Shown: positions 1 to 5,175 of the stretch, in pieces | Numbering within the stretch: position 1 is the stretch's first letter | How the letters are laid out: the number at the start of each line of letters is the position of its first letter | Assembly (NCBI GenBank): GCA_004296865.1 | Contig: SCVQ01000045.1 | Span: 1 to 5,175 of the forward strand | Reading direction: 5' to 3' | DNA length: 5,175 nucleotides | From: Nitrospirota bacterium | Lineage (GTDB): Bacteria > Nitrospirota > Nitrospiria > Nitrospirales > Nitrospiraceae | Translations under genes and position numbers: made by a program | Notes under the pieces: generated by a model | Told to the model about the DNA's origin: nothing | The model's input: only the letters and a program-made list of their open reading frames with translations | Database searches by the model: none

Positions 1-224
1 TGATGCCGACCGTCCGGCACCAGCCGATCCAGGGCCGGGCGCGGTTCGATCTGGACCGGCACCCCTGCCGCCCGCGCCAGCCCGACGAGTTCGGCAAATT
101 GCTTGTCCCTCTGCACCACCAGAAGCTTCAACAACGGTCTGGTGCCGGCCCGGAGCGCTTCCCGCACCGTGTGAAGGCCGTAGAGGAGTTCAGGGGCGTT
201 ACCGCTTCCAGCGGCTGGTTCCAT
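1..224 (-). CDS. rlmB: 23S rRNA (guanosine-2'-O-)-methyltransferase, TrmH/SpoU family, N-terminal part only
   Basis: The gene runs off the low end of the window, so only the first 74 codons are visible. Residues 14-23 (YGLHTVREAL) and the following stretch with LLVVQRDKQF (35-44) match the small substrate-binding domain that precedes the SPOUT methyltransferase fold in RlmB/TrmH-family enzymes. The catalytic knot domain lies outside the window. In E. coli, RlmB methylates the 2'-O of G2251 in the peptidyl-transferase region of 23S rRNA; that exact target is inferred here. The ATG at 224 overlaps the end of cysS by 26 bp in another frame. A GAGG (minus strand, 234-237) nine bases upstream supports this start. 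The overlap suggests co-transcription and perhaps translational coupling with cysS. A related tRNA or rRNA SpoU methylase cannot be excluded without the C-terminal domain. Confidence 0.85.
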   Translation of the reverse strand, partial: MEPAAGSGNAPELLYGLHTVREALRAGTRPLLKLLVVQRDKQFAELVGLARAAGVPVQIEPRPALDRLVPDGRH

Positions 225-1710
225 CGGGACGATCCTCAATGATGATGCCCCGCTCCTCAAGTGCCTCGCGGATTGCATCAGCCTTTGCAAAGTCTTTTCG
301 CTTGCGTGCTTCCAGACGGTCAGCTAATTGCCTTTCAATCTCCTCGTCCGTCAGAGCTTGGCTCCCCCTCACAATGACGGCTTCAGCTCTGAGATGCGCC
401 TCACCCGTCATAGGCACCGGTTTCAGGCAGACATTAAATTGCCATTTTTTGAGTTGAAAGAGCCCTAGAACTTCACCAAATCGTCGAAAAGCTCCGAGCG
501 CATCAACGCGTGCTGAACGAGACAGGCCAATCCCAAGGAGTTTGTTCACCTCACTTCTGAGTCGCTGGAATTCGGCAATGGCCACAGGCGTATTAAAATC
601 ATCGTCCATTGCCTGTCCGAATACATCGCCGAACCGTTCTAACAACGGCTGTATCCGTACATCCCCCTGCTCTTCTTTTCCCGCAGACTCTTCCAGCCGC
701 TGGAACAACCCGTAGAAACCGTTCAATGTATTCCTGGCTTCCTCTAAGCCGATATCTGAAAAATCTAACGGACTCCGATAGTGCGTAGCCAAGAGAAAAT
801 AGCGCAACACCTCAGCGGTCAAGAGATCGTTTTGAAAACTTTCCCCACTCCAGTGCCCCCTCCACTTCTCAAAAATTTCACGAATCGTGAAAAAATTTCC
901 CAACGACTTCGACATCTTCTCCTGATTGATCTGCACGAACCCGTTGTGGAGCCAGTAGCGGGCGAACTCTTTGCCAGTGGCGGCGCAGGATTGGGCGATC
1001 TCGTTTTCATGATGAGGGAAAATAAGGTCCGCCCCGCCGCCGTGGATGTCGAACGTCTCGCCGAGGTGTTTCATGGACATGGCCGAACATTCGATGTGCC
1101 AACCCGGGCGGCCAGGCCCCCACGGGCTGGGCCACGCCGGCTCGCCCGACTTCGCGCCCTTCCATAGGGCAAAATCCATGGGGTGCCGCTTGCGCTCATC
1201 CACCTCGACACGAGCGCCGGCCTGCATGTCGTCCAGCTTCCGTTTCGAAAGCCGGCCATACGATCCATACCGCTCGACCTGAAAATACACATCCCCGTTC
1301 ACCTGATAGGCCGCGCCTTTTGTCAGCAGCACTTGGACCAGCCCAATAATCTCCGCCATGTGTTCCGTGGCTTTCGGCTCCACCGTCGCCGGCTTGATGC
1401 CAAGCCGCCCCATATCGCGGTAATAGGCGTCGATGTACGTTGCCGTTATTTCCTGCCAGGGTTTGCCGAGTTCATTGGCTCGCTTGATGATCTTGTCGTC
1501 CACATCCGTGAAGTTTTTCACGAAGGTGACGGAGAATCCGCTGTGTTCGAGATAGCGCCGAACCACGTCGAAGACGAACGCGCTACGGGCATGGCCGATA
1601 TGGCATTCGTCGTAGACCGTCACGCCGCAGACGTACATCCGCACGGTCCCCGACACCAAGGGCTCGAAGAGTTCTTTGCGGCCGGTGAGGGTATTGTGGA
1701 TCTTCAGCAT
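199..1710 (-). CDS. cysS: Cysteine--tRNA ligase (cysteinyl-tRNA synthetase)
   Basis: A complete 503-residue class I aminoacyl-tRNA synthetase that activates cysteine with ATP and loads it on tRNA-Cys in the cytoplasm. The Rossmann catalytic core carries the HIGH motif at 37-40 and the KMSKS loop at 265-269. The zinc site that recognises the cysteine thiol is intact: Cys28, Cys208, His233 or His234, and Glu237 (within FPHHENE). The DALR-type helical domain follows (about 300-420, with DDDFNTP at 369-375), and a short basic C-terminal helix region ends in EDRPDGTSRWKR. At 503 residues it is longer than the 461 of E. coli; extra length appears near 283-299 and in a linker at about 421-450. The ATG start gives the usual MLKI(H/Y)NTLTG beginning, with a weak GGA five bases upstream. 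It follows surE by 15 bp and overlaps rlmB. The 3' half is clearly AT-richer than the 5' half. Confidence 0.97.
   Translation of the reverse strand: MLKIHNTLTGRKELFEPLVSGTVRMYVCGVTVYDECHIGHARSAFVFDVVRRYLEHSGFSVTFVKNFTDVDDKIIKRANELGKPWQEITATYIDAYYRDMGRLGIKPATVEPKATEHMAEIIGLVQVLLTKGAAYQVNGDVYFQVERYGSYGRLSKRKLDDMQAGARVEVDERKRHPMDFALWKGAKSGEPAWPSPWGPGRPGWHIECSAMSMKHLGETFDIHGGGADLIFPHHENEIAQSCAATGKEFARYWLHNGFVQINQEKMSKSLGNFFTIREIFEKWRGHWSGESFQNDLLTAEVLRYFLLATHYRSPLDFSDIGLEEARNTLNGFYGLFQRLEESAGKEEQGDVRIQPLLERFGDVFGQAMDDDFNTPVAIAEFQRLRSEVNKLLGIGLSRSARVDALGAFRRFGEVLGLFQLKKWQFNVCLKPVPMTGEAHLRAEAVIVRGSQALTDEEIERQLADRLEARKRKDFAKADAIREALEERGIIIEDRPDGTSRWKR
234..237 (-). promoter_or_regulatory. Ribosome binding site of rlmB inside cysS
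   Basis: Minus-strand GAGG with a nine-base spacer to the ATG at 224. It lies within the last codons of cysS, so ribosomes finishing cysS pass over it. This site decides the overlapping start of rlmB. Confidence 0.6.
876..892 (-). repeat. 17-bp palindrome, terminator-like hairpin inside cysS
   Basis: TTTCACGA and its perfect reverse complement flank a single base, just after the KMSKS codons (encoding about residues 273-278). On the minus-strand transcript the 7-bp stem with a 3-nt loop is followed directly by five U residues, the look of a weak intrinsic terminator. It lies within coding sequence, and the stem has only three G:C pairs, so real termination there is doubtful. Confidence 0.5.
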
Positions 1711-1725
1711 GGCGATCCGACTGCG

Positions 1726-2595
1726 TTATGGCTTTGCGGCGCTCCGTTTCGGCGGGCTGGATTGGGCGCCGAGGAGGGGGGATCGCCGGCTCCCTCCGGA
1801 CGTACGCACGGGACGTCCCGTGCGCGGCATCCTCCCGCTCCGGAGCATCGGCTCCCATAGACGGATGTGCTCCAAGGCATCATAGTGCGTAATGTCGAGA
1901 TGGATGGGCGTGACCGACACCATCCCGCGCCGCAGGGCTTCATGGTCGGCGTCCTTTCGCCGCTCCCACGACACGCGGGTGCCCGCGATCCAATAATACT
2001 TCCGCCCGTGGGGATCCACCTTTTCGACGATCGGATCCTCGAACCGGCGGCGGCTCAAACAGGTGACCTTGACGCCGGCAATGGACGCCCGTGGGCGATC
2101 CGGCACGTTCACGTTCAGCAGGGTCTCTGCCGGCAACCCAAAGCGGAGCACCGCTCTGGCCACGCGCACGGCATAGGAAGCGGCCACCCCGAATTGGAAA
2201 GCCCGGCCGTTCCGCCGCGCCTCCTGCGAGACGGCGATCGAGGGCACGCCCAGGATCGTCCCCTCCAGCGCAGCCGAGACGGTCCCCGAATACGTCACGT
2301 CGTCCCCGAGGTTCACGCCCCTGTTGATACCCGACACAATCAGGGCGGGCATCCCGCGCAAGACCTTTTTGATGGCCAGGTTGACGCAGTCGCTCGGCGT
2401 CCCGTTGACCGAGAAGACCCGCGTGTCCAGACGGTTGATCCGGAGCGGCTTGTGGAGCGTCAAGGCATGGCCGACCGCGGTTCGTTCACGATCCGGAGCG
2501 ACCACCCATACGTCCCCCAACCGGCGGAGCGCGGCAGCCAGCGCATGGAGTCCCGGCGAGGCGATGCCGTCGTCATTGGTGACCAGAATGTTCAT
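1726..2595 (-). CDS. surE: 5'/3'-nucleotidase SurE (survival protein)
   Basis: A 289-residue SurE-family phosphatase that removes phosphate from nucleoside 5'- and 3'-monophosphates using a divalent metal ion; it is linked to stationary-phase survival in several bacteria. The metal-binding NDDG is at 7-10 (Asp8, Asp9). The family block around SGIN (88-91; Asn91 is a likely ligand), NLGDD and YSGTVSAALEG (102-112) is intact. Position 39, usually a metal-contacting serine, is Thr here. The SurE fold should end near residue 248. About 40 basic, proline- and serine-rich residues follow, making the protein longer than the usual 250-260. I chose the ATG at 2595 because it gives the family's MNILVTNDDG beginning. 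Upstream in-frame TTG (2622) and ATG (2613) starts would begin in or at the edge of a terminator T-tract. No strong Shine-Dalgarno is visible. cysS starts 15 bp downstream. Confidence 0.95.
   Translation of the reverse strand: MNILVTNDDGIASPGLHALAAALRRLGDVWVVAPDRERTAVGHALTLHKPLRINRLDTRVFSVNGTPSDCVNLAIKKVLRGMPALIVSGINRGVNLGDDVTYSGTVSAALEGTILGVPSIAVSQEARRNGRAFQFGVAASYAVRVARAVLRFGLPAETLLNVNVPDRPRASIAGVKVTCLSRRRFEDPIVEKVDPHGRKYYWIAGTRVSWERRKDADHEALRRGMVSVTPIHLDITHYDALEHIRLWEPMLRSGRMPRTGRPVRTSGGSRRSPLLGAQSSPPKRSAAKP
1805..1824. repeat. 20-bp perfect palindrome in the surE tail
   Basis: The sequence CGCACGGGAC is followed directly by its exact reverse complement. As RNA it folds to an 8-bp GC-rich stem with an ACGU loop. 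No T-tract follows on either strand, so it is not a classic terminator. It lies in codons of the unusual SurE C-terminal extension (about residues 258-264), between another inverted repeat (GGAGGG 1773-1778 / CCCTCC 1792-1797) and a 10-bp palindrome (GCTCCGGAGC, 1837-1846). A REP-like or protein-binding palindrome is possible. Confidence 0.8.
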
Positions 2596-2619
2596 GCAAG
2601 GGCCGTCACGCATCGGAAA

Positions 2620-2643
2620 CAAAAAAAGCTGCGCGTGGCAGCT
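2620..2643 (-). terminator. Intrinsic terminator after tRNA-Pro, just before surE
   Basis: On the minus strand AGCTGC, a five-base loop and GCAGCT form a 6-bp stem (2627-2643) running straight into a seven-T tract (2627-2621, the first T shared with the stem), then G and TTT. This is the standard rho-independent layout with a short stem. It would end transcripts coming through merR and tRNA-Pro. It finishes only 24 bp before the surE ATG, so it could act as an attenuator for the surE-cysS-rlmB operon. Confidence 0.7.
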
Positions 2644-2651
2644 CGATTAAC

Positions 2652-2701
2652 CGTAACTCGTGAGGCGTGAGGAGCAATCGCCTCACGCCTCGCGCTTCAC
2701 G
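2652..2701. repeat. 50-bp inverted repeat made of 7-bp units
   Basis: Three plus-strand heptamers (CGTAACT 2652-2658, CGTGAGG 2659-2665, CGTGAGG 2666-2672), an 8-bp spacer (2673-2680), then three inverted ones (CCTCACG 2681-2687, CCTCGCG 2688-2694, CTTCACG 2695-2701). The innermost 11 bp of the arms (2662-2672 and 2681-2691) pair perfectly; the outermost units pair only partly. It begins seven bases past the tRNA CCA end. It can form a long hairpin in RNA but has no adjacent T-tract. It may be a member of a dispersed intergenic repeat family, a 3' trailer structure, or both. Confidence 0.75.
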
Positions 2702-2708
2702 TTCCTAA

Positions 2709-2785
2709 TGGTCGGGGCGGCGGGATTTGAACCCACGACCTCTCGCACCCCAAGCGAGCGCGCTACCGGGCTGCGCTACGCCCCG
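2709..2785 (-). tRNA. tRNA-Pro, anticodon GGG
   Basis: A complete 77-nt cloverleaf with an encoded CCA (2709-2711). The 7-bp acceptor stem is CGGGGCG (2779-2785) with CGCCCCG (2713-2719), and the discriminator base is A. D stem GCGC/GCGC, anticodon stem CTCGC/GCGAG with loop TTGGGGT, five-base variable region, T stem GTGGG/CCCGC with one G-U pair and loop TTCAAAT. The anticodon GGG occupies 2749-2751 and reads CCC and CCU proline codons. It starts 58 bp after merR on the same strand and may be processed from that transcript; I see no convincing separate promoter in the gap. Confidence 0.97.
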
Positions 2786-2843
2786 ACCCGTCTGCGCTCA
2801 ACTTTCTCGATCGTCAGCCAAGAAGCCGTCCCGTGACGACGCC

Positions 2844-3194
2844 TCAGCGTTCATAGGATTCAAGAATTTTGAGAATGGCCTCCAAGTTCCCTCTCATGCG
2901 CTTGGCCAACTCCCGCGGCTTCATGGGCCGACTTCCTATTCGACTCCGCTTGGCCCAAAACCGCTTGACACCGGCGATCGTATGCCCCTCTTCGTAGAGC
3001 ATACGCTTGATTTCCAATACGGTTTCGATGTCTCGCTGAACGTAGAGGCGCTGATTGCCGCGGCTCTTCTTGGGCTTCAGGAAGCTGAACTCGGACTCCC
3101 AAAAACGCAAGACATAGGAGGGAAGCTTCGTGATCGCACTGACTTCTCCAATTTTATAGAACAGCTTAGTGCCCAGCCTGGGCTCAGCCGCCAT
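2844..3194 (-). CDS. MerR-family transcriptional regulator, small, without a sensor domain
   Basis: A 116-residue DNA-binding protein. The winged helix-turn-helix of the MerR family covers about residues 12-54 ([21 protein letters not shown], then the wing ending in [10 protein letters not shown]), followed by the helix pair [20 protein letters not shown] (61-80). A basic stretch (82-100) leads to a short terminal helix likely to help dimerise. There are no cysteines and no effector-binding domain, so metal or thiol sensing as in MerR or SoxR is not expected, and the signal is unknown. ATG 3194 has GAGGG six bases upstream (3201-3205). It lies 41 bp after ihfA, probably in the same operon, and before tRNA-Pro. 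In relatives as I recall them this gene also sits between ihf and tRNA-Pro. Autoregulation of the ihfA promoter is plausible but unproven. Confidence 0.9.
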   Translation of the reverse strand: MAAEPRLGTKLFYKIGEVSAITKLPSYVLRFWESEFSFLKPKKSRGNQRLYVQRDIETVLEIKRMLYEEGHTIAGVKRFWAKRSRIGSRPMKPRELAKRMRGNLEAILKILESYER

Positions 3195-3235
3195 CAGCGA
3201 CCCTCGCGCTCGTTCGGTGAGACATGCCCCAGCCG

Positions 3236-3514
3236 TCAGGGCTGATTGACGTACTTCTTGAAGACCTGGCTTGGACGGAAGGTGACGACCCGGCGCGGCG
3301 TGATGCCGATTTCCTCGCCCGTCCTGGGATTCCGGCCTTTCCTGGCCCCCTTGCTGCGAACCACGAAATTCCCAAACCCGGCGATCTTGACCGCCTCGCC
3401 CTTTTGGAGGACCGCTTTCAGCAGATTCAGGATGAATTCCACGATGTCCGAGGCTTCTTTCTTGGACACCCCGACCTTCTCATAGATCTCGTTGGCGATA
3501 TCTGCCTTTCTCAT
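3236..3514 (-). CDS. ihfA: Integration host factor alpha-like / HU-family DNA-bending protein
   Basis: A complete 92-residue member of the bacterial histone-like (DNABII) family, which binds the minor groove as a dimer and bends DNA sharply. It shows the helical dimerisation part (1-45), the GFGNF motif (46-50), and the beta-arm [12 protein letters not shown] (58-69) with the intercalating proline at Pro63. It ends in [14 protein letters not shown], close to E. coli IHF-alpha ([10 protein letters not shown]). The merR partner downstream also fits an ihfA locus, but a homodimeric HU-like role is possible because no second subunit is in this window. ATG 3514 is preceded by purine-rich sequence with AAGG seven bases upstream and a GAGGAGG farther up. 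A 5-bp hairpin (CAGCC/GGCTG) surrounds the stop codon. It is the first gene after a clear promoter (3596-3624). Confidence 0.93.
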   Translation of the reverse strand: MRKADIANEIYEKVGVSKKEASDIVEFILNLLKAVLQKGEAVKIAGFGNFVVRSKGARKGRNPRTGEEIGITPRRVVTFRPSQVFKKYVNQP

Positions 3515-3553
3515 GCCTCCCCCTTGGGCCCCTCCTCAGAACATCCACTTACG

Positions 3554-3586
3554 TCAGCGATTTAGGCGACGCTGATCGGCCTAAAT
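3554..3586 (-). promoter_or_regulatory. Two competing inverted repeats at the start of the ihfA leader
   Basis: Stem A pairs ATTTAGGC with GCCTAAAT (3560-3567 and 3579-3586; 8 bp, 11-nt loop). Stem B pairs TCAGCG with CGCTGA (3554-3559 and 3570-3575; 6 bp, 10-nt loop). One arm of B lies in the loop of A, and the other touches the base of A. There is no linker to span stem A, so a full pseudoknot looks sterically unlikely and the stems appear to be alternatives. The predicted start site is about 3589, so the structure begins near +3. It may be a DNA operator or an RNA leader structure. Confidence 0.55.
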
Positions 3587-3595
3587 TTTCTCCAT

Positions 3596-3624
3596 AAATT
3601 ACGTGAGGTTATCGGCCAAGTCAA
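3596..3624 (-). promoter_or_regulatory. Sigma70-type promoter of ihfA-merR
   Basis: Minus-strand -35 box TTGACT (3619-3624, five of six consensus bases), a 17-bp spacer, and -10 box TAATTT (3596-3601, three of six). Transcription should start near 3588-3590, giving a leader of about 75 nt before the ihfA ATG. It lies in the 148-bp gap after cimA. I see no intrinsic terminator for cimA in that gap, so read-through from cimA may add to ihfA expression. Confidence 0.65.
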
Positions 3625-3662
3625 GAGAATTTCAGGAATGGTTGAAGATCGCCCTGCGCCGA

Positions 3663-5175
3663 TCAGCGGTCACGCGGCAGAAGTTTATACTCAATGCTGT
3701 CCGCCAACGCTTGCCAACTGGCCTCCATGATGTTTTCCGACACCCCGACCGTTCCCCAGATTTCTTTATGGTCGCCGGACTCGAGCAGCACGCGCACCTT
3801 GGCAGCCGTGCCCTGGGTGGCGGCTAGCACCCGAACTTTGTAGTCCAGCAACTTGACCTCCGTCAACTGCGGATAGAACTTCTCCAGCGCTTTCCGGAGC
3901 GCATGGTCCAGCGCATTCACCGGCCCCGCCCCGACCGCCGCCGTGTGCTCGACCACGGTGCCGACCTTGACCATCACGGTCGCTTCCGAAATCGGGGTCT
4001 CATTGGCCTGCCGCTTCTCCACGATGACCCGGAAGCCCAGCAACTCGAAGGAAGGCTTGTGCTTGCCGAGCGCCTTCCTTAGCAACAGCTCGAAGGAGCC
4101 CTCCGCCCCCTCAAACTGGTACCCCTGACTTTCGCGATCCTTCAACGCCGCTAAGAGTTCTTGCAGCTTGGCATTATCCTTGGACAGCTTGATGCCGTAA
4201 GCCTCCGCCTTGGCCAGAAGCCCGCTCCGCCCCGTATAGTCGGACACCAACATACGCTGGCGATTGCCCACCAGTTCAGGGATGATGTGCTCATAGGTGG
4301 CAGGATTCTTTTGCACGGCGTGGATGTGCACCCCTCCCTTGTGGGCAAACGCGGCATCCCCGACGTAGGGCTGGTGCTTGTTCGGCACGAGGTTCGCGAT
4401 CTCGGCCACAAACCCCGACACCTCGCGCAAGCGCGTCAGGCGGTGATCGCCCAACACCGGCCGTTTCATCTTGAGCGCCAAGTTGGGCAGGATCGAGCAG
4501 AGATTCGCATTCCCGCACCGTTCCCCGATGCCGTTGATGGTGCCTTGCACCTGGATGATGCCGGCCTCGATCGCCACCAGCGAATTGGCCACCGCCATCT
4601 CGGTGTCGTTGTGGGCATGGATGCCGAGCGGGACGGCGCATTCCCGCTTCACCGCCGCGCAGATCTCCCGAATCTCCCAGGGCATCGTGCCGCCGTTCGT
4701 ATCGCAGAGAATGACGCGTTCGGCGCCAGCCTCAACCGCCTTGTGCAGCGTCTGCAAGGCATAGTCGGGATCGGTTTTATAGCCGTCGAAGAAATGCTCC
4801 GCGTCATAGAAGACACGACGGTCCTTGGCACGCAGGTAGGCGATGGAGTCGCCGATGAGTTCCAGGTTTTTGGGCAAGGTCACACCCAGCGCGTCGGTGA
4901 CGTGCAGGCCCCAGCTCTTGCCGAACAGCGTGATCGTGTCGGTTTCGGCCGCCAGGAGCGCCTGGAGATTCGGGTCCTTCTGCACGGAATTGCTGGCCTT
5001 GCGCGTCGACCCGAACGCCACCACCGTGGCATGTTTGAAGGGCATCGTCTTGACGATGCGGAAGAACTCGATGTCCTTTGGATTTGCGCCGGGCCAGCCT
5101 CCCTCGATGTACTGCACCCCGAGTTCATCCAACTTCTGGGCCACGCGGACCTTGTCCTCGACCGAAAAGCTGACA
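3663..5175 (-). CDS. cimA: (R)-citramalate synthase, 5' end outside the window
   Basis: The frame stays open to the window edge, giving 503 visible residues; the true start is probably some 20-30 codons beyond. The visible part begins VSFSVEDKVRVAQKLDELGV, which normally follows the catalytic DTTLRDG region, so that motif is outside. The enzyme joins pyruvate and acetyl-CoA to citramalate, the first step of threonine-independent isoleucine synthesis. The HMGL-like TIM barrel carries the metal-binding HAHND at visible residues 186-190, after ILCDTNGG (155-162), then GTINGIGERCGNANL (211-225). HKGGVHIHAV (278-287) belongs to the linker region. The LeuA-type allosteric domain occupies about 380-500, consistent with feedback control by isoleucine. 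The layout (no gap before SYLRAK-like helices, long YDAEHFFDGY) favours the CimA subfamily over 2-isopropylmalate synthase. A GTG at 5144 is internal, not the start. Confidence 0.93.
   Translation of the reverse strand, partial: VSFSVEDKVRVAQKLDELGVQYIEGGWPGANPKDIEFFRIVKTMPFKHATVVAFGSTRKASNSVQKDPNLQALLAAETDTITLFGKSWGLHVTDALGVTLPKNLELIGDSIAYLRAKDRRVFYDAEHFFDGYKTDPDYALQTLHKAVEAGAERVILCDTNGGTMPWEIREICAAVKRECAVPLGIHAHNDTEMAVANSLVAIEAGIIQVQGTINGIGERCGNANLCSILPNLALKMKRPVLGDHRLTRLREVSGFVAEIANLVPNKHQPYVGDAAFAHKGGVHIHAVQKNPATYEHIIPELVGNRQRMLVSDYTGRSGLLAKAEAYGIKLSKDNAKLQELLAALKDRESQGYQFEGAEGSFELLLRKALGKHKPSFELLGFRVIVEKRQANETPISEATVMVKVGTVVEHTAAVGAGPVNALDHALRKALEKFYPQLTEVKLLDYKVRVLAATQGTAAKVRVLLESGDHKEIWGTVGVSENIMEASWQALADSIEYKLLPRDR

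Noticed and set aside
1183..1860. Plus-strand open frame of 225 codons opposite cysS and the surE tail
   Set aside because: It spans the ends of two well-supported minus-strand genes, shows no family motif and has no convincing ribosome binding site or promoter.
2596..2622. Longer SurE starting at TTG 2622 or ATG 2613
   Set aside because: The nine extra residues are outside the conserved SurE start, and the TTG falls in the T-tract of the terminator.
1867..2670. Long plus-strand open frame (267 codons) opposite surE
   Set aside because: It mirrors the codons of surE, has no recognisable domain and is rich in Arg, Pro and His as expected for an antisense frame in GC-rich DNA.
2786..2843. Separate promoter for tRNA-Pro
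   Set aside because: A TTGGCT is present, but no acceptable -10 box at a suitable distance; co-transcription with merR is simpler.
3560..3590. Plus-strand terminator (stem A followed by TTTTC)
   Set aside because: No plus-strand gene precedes it, so a terminating role there has no client. A leader or operator role on the minus strand is more sensible.
3658..3685. Intrinsic terminator for cimA at its stop codon
   Set aside because: A short GATCG/CGATC pairing exists just past the stop, but it has a loose loop and no T-tract.

Overview
All protein genes in this window, and its single tRNA, lie on the minus strand, so transcription runs from high to low coordinates. In that order the window holds: the 3' part of a citramalate synthase gene (cimA, running off the high end), an IHF/HU-type DNA-bending protein (ihfA-like), a small MerR-family regulator, tRNA-Pro(GGG), the nucleotidase SurE, cysteinyl-tRNA synthetase (cysS), and the first 74 codons of a 23S rRNA 2'-O-methyltransferase (rlmB-like, running off the low end). 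No transposase, integrase, CRISPR array, phage gene or toxin-antitoxin pair is visible. This is a chromosomal housekeeping segment.

Organism: most of the DNA is GC-rich (roughly 60% in the stretches I counted). The order ihf - merR - tRNA-Pro - surE is one I recall from Deltaproteobacteria-like and Nitrospira-like genomes, and the cysS tail and the citramalate synthase look most like Nitrospirota (Nitrospira). This assignment rests on memory and resemblance, not on a search, and should be treated as tentative.

Layout: cimA (3663-5175) makes citramalate for threonine-independent isoleucine synthesis. The 148-bp gap after it carries a good sigma70-type promoter (3596-3624) for ihfA. Its leader starts with two mutually exclusive inverted repeats. 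ihfA (3236-3514) and merR (2844-3194) are 41 bp apart and probably co-transcribed; tRNA-Pro follows 58 bp after merR. Between the tRNA and surE lies a 50-bp inverted repeat built from 7-bp units (2652-2701), then an intrinsic-terminator hairpin (2620-2643) that ends only 24 bp before the surE start codon. surE (1726-2595), cysS (199-1710) and rlmB (1-224) are tightly packed (15-bp gap, then 26-bp overlap) and look like one operon.

The genes serve core processes: amino-acid synthesis, nucleoid architecture, transcription control, proline decoding, nucleotide salvage or stress, charging of tRNA-Cys and ribosome modification. The least ordinary signals are small. They are the heptad-periodic inverted repeat, the terminator set against the surE start, the structured ihfA leader, a palindrome-rich coding tail on surE, and an AT-richer 3' half of cysS with a terminator-like hairpin beside the KMSKS codons. 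I did not find a convincing new multi-gene system.
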